Shown piece by piece: positions 7,034 through 11,683 of a DNA stretch of 11,683 nt (its first letter is position 1; every line of letters begins with the position of its first letter). A program made the translations under genes and the position numbers. Origin of the DNA: Fidelibacterota bacterium. Its GTDB lineage: Bacteria > Fidelibacterota > UBA8477. The notes beneath the pieces are model-generated. The model was given only the letters and a program-made list of their open reading frames with translations. It ran no database searches and was not told the origin of the DNA. The stretch spans positions 1-11,683 of the forward strand of contig JAIPJR010000076.1 in NCBI GenBank assembly GCA_021734045.1, read 5' to 3'.

Positions 7034-9238
7034 TCATTCATTTGTCATCCTGCCACTCAGTGAATCCAGCAGACTCAGCACCCGATTCACATCCGGCACC
7101 CAATATTTAGCATGGGAATCGGTGTCCCCGACCCGGATTGACCAGCCATGGTCCGGAAGCACCCGGAAAACATCCTCATCGGTCCAATCATCGCCGATGG
7201 AAAGAATGAAGTCCCAGTCCCGTTGGTTCAGCCATTGTGCCACGGCACGACCCTTATCCACATTGGCATTTTTCACTTCAATGACACGATGTCCCTGCAG
7301 CACATTCAGTGACAAATGAGCCGTGAGTTGGACCAAATCCTCCATGAGTTCCAGCGTCCGCCGGCTGGCAAATTCTGAGTCCACTTTGCGGCAATGCCAG
7401 ACCAGTGAATAGTCCTTCTCCTCCAGAATAGCACCGGGTGTACGGTCAATGTAATGCTCCATGAGTGGACGAACCGAAGTTTTCCAGTCCGAGCGCAGCG
7501 GCTCAATCAAGCGCCACGATTCCCCCTGTGGCTTCAGCCAGACGCCATGCTCGGCAATGAAGTTCAGATTAAAATCGCCCAACCATTCATCCAGTGTCCG
7601 CCGGTCGCGACCGCTGACAATCGCCACAGTATTTTTAGGATCGTCGGTGAGTTTCCCCAGTATCTTCTGCAGCGCTTTTCCCGGTTTGGCGGCTTCCGGT
7701 TTGTCATGAAATCCTGTGAGTGTGCCGTCATAATCCAGCAGAATCAGACGGGTTTTGGCTTGATGATAAGCTTTCAGCAATTGCGTCCGGATTTTGGGTG
7801 TGAGCGCTCGTCTGACTGAACGGGGGCTGATGGGTTCCACCTTATCGAGGCGCTCCAGAAAATCCGCCGCCCACCGCCGGGCGTCATACCGTTTCAGGCG
7901 CTCCTGCATGACGGCATTTTCCCGCAAAATGGTCTTACGGGGTAATTCCAGTGCCGACTTGATAGATTCGGCCATTCCCTGGATATCGTTAGGATTTACC
8001 ACCAGCGCTTCGCCCAATTCCCGTTCCGCGCCAGCCCGTTCACTCAAGATGAGCACGGCCGGGTGACCTTCGTTGGCGGCGAGAAACTCCTTTGCTACCA
8101 GGTTCATACCATCCCGAATCGGCGTTACCATGCCAATATCCGCTGCCCGGTAGAGGGCAATCAGCCGGTGAAACGGAATCGATTTATACAAATACCAGAT
8201 GGGCACCCAGCCCAGCGTCCCGAACCGGCCGTTAATCTCCCCCACGCGTTCATCTACCTGGCGTTTTAACTGCTGGTAGGACTCCACCTTTGTGCGTGAG
8301 GGTACGGCTACGATGATAAACATCACCTTTTCCCGGTATTTGGGATATCGCTTCAGAAAGAGCTCATACGCCTCCAGCCGTTCCAGAATGCCTTTGGTGT
8401 AGTCCAACCGGTCAACAGAGAGGATAATTTTCTCTCCGGAAAGTTGGGCTTTGATTTTTTTAATCTCACGCTGCACCGGTTTCTCAGCAGGTGTGGTAGC
8501 GAATTTTTGGTAGTCAATGCCCATGGGGAATGAATCGGCTTTCACGTCACGGTTTTTGTACCGAATCGTGCCCAGGTAGTGTTCAATCCCGGTGAGTCGC
8601 CTGACACTGTGGAGAAAGTGGGTTACATAGTCATTGGTGTGGAGGCCAACCAGGTCGGCACCCAACACACCATCGATGATGGCATCCCGCCACGGCAGCT
8701 CCCTGTAAATCTCAGAAGCCGGCCAGGGAATGTGGAGAAAAAAGCCAATCCGTTGGTCCGGACGCTTCTCCCGCAACATACGTGGTAGCAACATAAAATG
8801 ATAATCATGCACCCAGATGGTGTCTTCCGGGCTGCTGATCCGCAGGATTTCATCACAAAATTGTTGATTCACCCGCACATATGCTTCCCACTGTCGGGAG
8901 TCGTATTTCACATGCTGGGTGAAGTAAACAAAAAGTGGCCAAAGCGTGTTATTGCAAAATCCGTTATAAAAGAGGTCCAAATCTTTCTGGGAAATAAAAA
9001 CGGAATGAAACCTGTTCCCGGCTAATTTTTCACGGATAGCCCGCTGGTTTTTCCCAGCCTTCTCACGGCTGATGCCAGGCCACCCCACCCAGAGGCTGTT
9101 TTGTTCACCATAAATACTGTCCAGTCCGGTGGCCAGCCCGCCGGCACTCTGGGTGAAATCAATACTTTTTCCCCGTGTCACCACGCTCACCGGAAGGCGA
9201 TTGGAAACCAGAATGATTTTTTTCTCAGTTGAATTCAT
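7034..9238 (-). CDS. otsAB: Bifunctional trehalose-6-phosphate synthase/phosphatase (OtsA-OtsB fusion)
   Basis: One 734-residue protein carries both steps of trehalose synthesis: nucleotide-sugar glucose plus glucose-6-phosphate to trehalose-6-phosphate, then dephosphorylation to trehalose, in the cytoplasm. Residues 5-465 are a GT20 glycosyltransferase. Key sites are SNRLP (12-16), GG at 33-34, WVHDYHFMLLP (142-152), VDRLDYTKG (275-283, with R277 and K282 for the donor phosphates) and RDGMNLVAKE (375-384). After a short linker, residues 495-730 are a HAD phosphatase with DYDGTL (502-507, nucleophile D502 and acid D504), SGR (542-544), K662 and GDDWTDED (682-689). Both active sites look intact. 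AGGAGA 8 bases before ATG 9238 is the best ribosome site in the window. corA ends 37 bases upstream on the same strand, so the two may share a transcript. Trehalose serves as osmoprotectant or reserve. Confidence 0.97.
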   Translation of the reverse strand: MNSTEKKIILVSNRLPVSVVTRGKSIDFTQSAGGLATGLDSIYGEQNSLWVGWPGISREKAGKNQRAIREKLAGNRFHSVFISQKDLDLFYNGFCNNTLWPLFVYFTQHVKYDSRQWEAYVRVNQQFCDEILRISSPEDTIWVHDYHFMLLPRMLREKRPDQRIGFFLHIPWPASEIYRELPWRDAIIDGVLGADLVGLHTNDYVTHFLHSVRRLTGIEHYLGTIRYKNRDVKADSFPMGIDYQKFATTPAEKPVQREIKKIKAQLSGEKIILSVDRLDYTKGILERLEAYELFLKRYPKYREKVMFIIVAVPSRTKVESYQQLKRQVDERVGEINGRFGTLGWVPIWYLYKSIPFHRLIALYRAADIGMVTPIRDGMNLVAKEFLAANEGHPAVLILSERAGAERELGEALVVNPNDIQGMAESIKSALELPRKTILRENAVMQERLKRYDARRWAADFLERLDKVEPISPRSVRRALTPKIRTQLLKAYHQAKTRLILLDYDGTLTGFHDKPEAAKPGKALQKILGKLTDDPKNTVAIVSGRDRRTLDEWLGDFNLNFIAEHGVWLKPQGESWRLIEPLRSDWKTSVRPLMEHYIDRTPGAILEEKDYSLVWHCRKVDSEFASRRTLELMEDLVQLTAHLSLNVLQGHRVIEVKNANVDKGRAVAQWLNQRDWDFILSIGDDWTDEDVFRVLPDHGWSIRVGDTDSHAKYWVPDVNRVLSLLDSLSGRMTNE

Positions 9239-9275
9239 GGTTTCTATCTCCTATGGTATGCACATAAAATCTTCG

Positions 9276-10343
9276 TCATAACCACTTCTTACGCCGGAAA
9301 TAAAAAAACATTCCCCCCATCACCACCAGCATGATACCCCAAATGATGGCATACCCGTATTTCCAGTGGAGTTCAGGCATAAAATCAAAGTTCATCCCAT
9401 ACACACCGGCAATAAACGTGAGCGGAATGAAAATCGTAGCAACAATGGTCAAAACTTTCATGACCTCATTCATGCTGTTGCTCACCGTGGACATGTACAA
9501 ATCCAGAAGACCCGGAATCAGCTCACGGGCGGACTCAACCTCATTGATGATATGGTTCAGATGGTCCCATGTGTCGGTAAAAAATTGAATGGTGGATGGC
9601 TCAATTAAGTGAGCGCCGGTCTTCTGCAGGTTCCCAATGGCGTCACGCATGGGAATCATCATTCGCCGCAAGAACACCAGATCTTTACGCATACTCTGTA
9701 ACTTCCCCAGAATTTCCTCGTTCGGGCTGGCGAGAATTTCCTCCTCGATATCATCTAATTGCGTATTCATATCATCCACTACCTGGTAATAGTGGTCCAC
9801 GATAACATCAACCAGCATGTAGAACAGGTAATCGCTTCCCCGCTTGCGTCCCCGACCCTGGGCATTATGCAGCCGCTGTTCCACTGACTTGAAAATGGGA
9901 CTGGGTAATTCCTGAAATGCCAGAACATACCCCTTCCCGAGTACCAGACTGACCTGCTCAGGTATAAAACTGCCATCCGGTCGCTTAATAGCCAGCGACT
10001 TCATGGTTAAGAAGACGTAGTTCTCGTAATCCTCTATCTTGGGCATGTGTTCTGTATTGAGAATGTCCTCCACTACCAGCGGATGGAGGTTGAATTTTTT
10101 CCCCACTTGGTCGATAAACTCCACATTATTCAATCCGCTGATTTTCAGCCAATTGATATGATCAGGTACCAGGTCAGGGATTTGAGGGTGCTGCCGGGGA
10201 AGCGTGTCCGTTTCAAAATGCTCTGCGTCAAAATGGTGGTGCACCACATCCACACGCTCCGCGCGCTGGGCGCCTACATGAATGAGGACACCGGGAGATT
10301 GTCCAATCTTTCGGGTGATGTTGCTTTTGCGGCGATGGGGCAT
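9276..10343 (-). CDS. corA: CorA magnesium/cobalt transport protein
   Basis: This is a pentameric inner-membrane channel for Mg2+ (also Co2+ and Ni2+). Numbered from ATG 10343 (355 residues), a cytoplasmic alpha/beta domain (about 20-220) and a long helix lead into TM1 (about 296-314). The selectivity motif YGMN is at 315-318, then the loop DFMPEL and TM2 (about 329-349), with the basic tail RRKKWL. By memory, length and sequence resemble Thermotoga maritima CorA (351 residues) closely, including the acidic residues in VVEDILN (D93) and FFTDTWDH at the regulatory Mg2+ sites. Gating by intracellular Mg2+ is therefore expected. A longer frame begins at TTG 10415, but the extra 24 residues do not fit the family and the ATG matches its usual start. 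The gene lies between epmA and otsAB on the same strand. Confidence 0.96.
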   Translation of the reverse strand: MPHRRKSNITRKIGQSPGVLIHVGAQRAERVDVVHHHFDAEHFETDTLPRQHPQIPDLVPDHINWLKISGLNNVEFIDQVGKKFNLHPLVVEDILNTEHMPKIEDYENYVFLTMKSLAIKRPDGSFIPEQVSLVLGKGYVLAFQELPSPIFKSVEQRLHNAQGRGRKRGSDYLFYMLVDVIVDHYYQVVDDMNTQLDDIEEEILASPNEEILGKLQSMRKDLVFLRRMMIPMRDAIGNLQKTGAHLIEPSTIQFFTDTWDHLNHIINEVESARELIPGLLDLYMSTVSNSMNEVMKVLTIVATIFIPLTFIAGVYGMNFDFMPELHWKYGYAIIWGIMLVVMGGMFFYFRRKKWL

Positions 10344-10499
10344 GACCGACTCTTTTCTTCGTTCTTTCACCGGATGCGGTGAAGTTAATGAGACATTCAC
10401 ACGGACAGTTTTCAACCAAATGTCAAATCAAACGATTGCGATTCAGCAGGTAAAGTAACAGGTAAACGGGGAGTTTGACAACATTACCGGCAAATTAGG

Positions 10500-11489
10500 T
10501 CATTCCGGCAGCGGCAGCAGGAAAAATTCCCGCAAGTCTTTCACACCGGTCAGCGCCTGTAACAAGCGTTCTACACCTACAGCTATCCCACCGGTGGGCT
10601 GCATTTTTCCCGATGCTTCAATCAGATCATGGTCAATGGGGTGGGGTGGAAATCCGTACTTTTGGCGCTGAAAATTGTTCTCCCGGAAGCGCGCCAACAG
10701 TTCATCCGGATCGGTGAGTTCAGAAAAGGCATTGCCCAGTTCAAACCCCCGGGCGTAAATCTCAAAACGCTCAGACCAGCGCGGGTCAGTTGGTTTACGG
10801 CGGGCTAATGCAGCCATTGATGCCGGATAATCATAGACAATCTCAGGTTTTTCCCGCCCCAGATGTGGCTCAACTATATCCAGCCATAAGCGGAAAAAAA
10901 TGTCTTCAAAGGTATCGTCATCCGCCGGTGCTTTATTCAACACCGATTCCGCTTCCCGGTGCCAGTACACCTCATCTGCCATAGCGCGGTTCAAATCGAT
11001 TCCCGTGTGGATTTTGAATAGCCCGGCCAGGCTGCTCCGCGTAAAAGGCGGTGACCAATCATAACCTGGCTCGGTATGAGGGAAGGTAGCAGCCAGGAAA
11101 CAAAAAAGATTCTCGCAATCTGTCATGATATGGGTGTAGTCGGCATTCACCCGGTACCATTCCAGCATATTGAATTCCGGGTGGTGTTGGGGACTGTTTT
11201 CACCGGAATTGCGAAACACCCGGGCAATTTCAAACAGATTCTGGCCCGCAAAATCCGGTGATCCCAATGCTTTTTTTATGGCAAATTCTGGTGAAGTAGG
11301 CAGGTACAACTTCTGCCGTTCGCCCATCTGATTGGCATATTCGGTGGCGAACCCTTGTAAAAACACTTCCATCCCTGGGGAGGGTACCAAAATAGGCGTC
11401 TCGATTTCAAAAAAACCTGCTTCAGTAAAGAACTGACGAATGAGTTTAATGAATTCACGCTTTTGTCTAAGGCGGTTGAAGCGGTTCAT
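10500..11489 (-). CDS. epmA: EpmA-type elongation factor P lysine ligase (GenX/PoxA, LysRS-like)
   Basis: EpmA is a paralogue of the lysyl-tRNA synthetase catalytic domain that attaches (R)-beta-lysine or lysine to a lysine of elongation factor P, which helps ribosomes through polyproline. Numbered from ATG 11489 (329 residues, close to the about 325 of E. coli EpmA), it lacks the N-terminal anticodon-binding domain of true LysRS. Class II motifs are present: motif 1 around IETPILVPSPGMEV (29-42), TSPEFAIK (65-72), motif 2 FEIARVFRN to PEFNMLEWYR (86-113) and motif 3 GGIAVGVERLL (300-310). The in-frame extension to ATG 11585 reads into repeat sequence and is unlikely to be translated. No ribosome site is clear; a TATATAAAA stretch 20-30 bases upstream may be promoter. 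EF-P and EpmB genes are not in the window. Confidence 0.92.
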   Translation of the reverse strand: MNRFNRLRQKREFIKLIRQFFTEAGFFEIETPILVPSPGMEVFLQGFATEYANQMGERQKLYLPTSPEFAIKKALGSPDFAGQNLFEIARVFRNSGENSPQHHPEFNMLEWYRVNADYTHIMTDCENLFCFLAATFPHTEPGYDWSPPFTRSSLAGLFKIHTGIDLNRAMADEVYWHREAESVLNKAPADDDTFEDIFFRLWLDIVEPHLGREKPEIVYDYPASMAALARRKPTDPRWSERFEIYARGFELGNAFSELTDPDELLARFRENNFQRQKYGFPPHPIDHDLIEASGKMQPTGGIAVGVERLLQALTGVKDLREFFLLPLPE

Positions 11490-11556
11490 GGTGAAAGATA
11501 GGGTTTTATATAGAGAAAGAGGCAAGAAGAAAGAAAAAAGAGCATGAGCAATCAGG

Positions 11557-11623
11557 ACATGGGTAACACTTATGTACCGAAACATAGGTAACAGTTTTCC
11601 AGTATTCCAAGTTACACTTTTCC
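11557..11623. repeat. Three short direct repeats, possible insertion-sequence terminus
   Basis: ACATGGGTAACACTT (11557-11571) and ACATAGGTAACAGTT (11582-11596) match at 13 of 15 bases, 25 bases apart. GGTAACAGTTTTCC (11587-11600) recurs as AGTTACACTTTTCC (11610-11623), 11 of 14. Read on the minus strand the unit is TGTTACCYATGT. Multiple short repeats with TG...TTACC near the end are typical of IS21- or IS481-like element ends. No transposase lies within the window, so the element, if real, extends to the right or is a relic. Confidence 0.4.
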
Positions 11624-11683
11624 ATTTTCACAGCTCACTCCGCCGGTGAAAAAGATACAGTCTCAAGGTTGATACTTCCCAAC

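Noticed and set aside
7002-7034. ATTCG/CGAAT pair between the convergent GH1-like and otsAB ends as a terminator
   Set aside because: The stem is only 5 bases with a 23-base loop, is not GC-rich and has no adjacent T tract.
7122-7819. Several plus-strand frames of 60-120 codons opposite otsAB
   Set aside because: They are antisense shadows of an intact, strongly recognised gene and have no start signals or family motifs.
10344-10415. 24-codon extension of corA from a TTG
   Set aside because: The ATG at 10343 gives a protein of normal CorA length and N-terminal pattern.
11490-11585. 32-codon N-terminal extension of epmA
   Set aside because: It reads into the direct repeats at the window edge, has no family similarity, and the ATG at 11489 gives the usual EpmA length.
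1-11683. tRNA, rRNA, CRISPR array or prophage genes
   Set aside because: I saw no cloverleaf, rRNA core, regularly spaced long repeats or phage structural motifs by reading; a covariance-model scan was not possible.

Overview
The window is a gene-dense bacterial chromosome segment of moderate GC content. It holds housekeeping and carbohydrate genes, with no phage, tRNA, rRNA or CRISPR signal. The gene set suggests a Gram-negative-type bacterium, perhaps of the Fibrobacterota-Chlorobiota-Bacteroidota assemblage or a related candidate phylum. The clues are a PPi-dependent phosphofructokinase, ThyX, a CysQ-type phosphatase, PlsC, a fused OtsA-OtsB and an EpmA-type EF-P lysine ligase. The phylum is a guess; no marker gene here settles it.

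Layout, left to right. Bases 1-608 (minus) hold the N-terminal part of a TIM-barrel-like protein of unknown substrate, cut by the window edge. It lies downstream of a PPi-dependent phosphofructokinase (684-1928, minus). A 395-base gap follows (1929-2323) that holds a candidate promoter for the kinase and a stretch that looks like a decayed dispersed repeat. Next come thyX (2324-3031) and a cysQ-like phosphatase (3021-3824), both minus, with overlapping ends. A 206-residue orphan protein (4015-4635, plus) carries a plausible PD-(D/E)XK nuclease signature. It converges on plsC (4657-5502, minus). plsC is divergent from a membrane-anchored glycoside hydrolase family 1 homologue (5623-7002, plus) whose catalytic nucleophile is replaced by alanine. 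On the right is a minus-strand set: epmA (10500-11489), corA (9276-10343) and otsAB (7034-9238). The far right edge carries three repeats that look like the end of an insertion sequence just outside the window.

How the genes fit together. The kinase gives reversible, PPi-driven glycolysis/gluconeogenesis. OtsAB makes trehalose from UDP-glucose (or a related donor) and glucose-6-phosphate. CorA brings in Mg2+. CysQ and ThyX serve nucleotide metabolism, PlsC builds phosphatidic acid, and EpmA modifies EF-P. The most unusual item is the GH1-like protein. It keeps the fold and the acid/base glutamate but has lost the nucleophile and several sugar-binding residues, so it is probably a carbohydrate-binding pseudoenzyme or a glycosidase with a changed mechanism.
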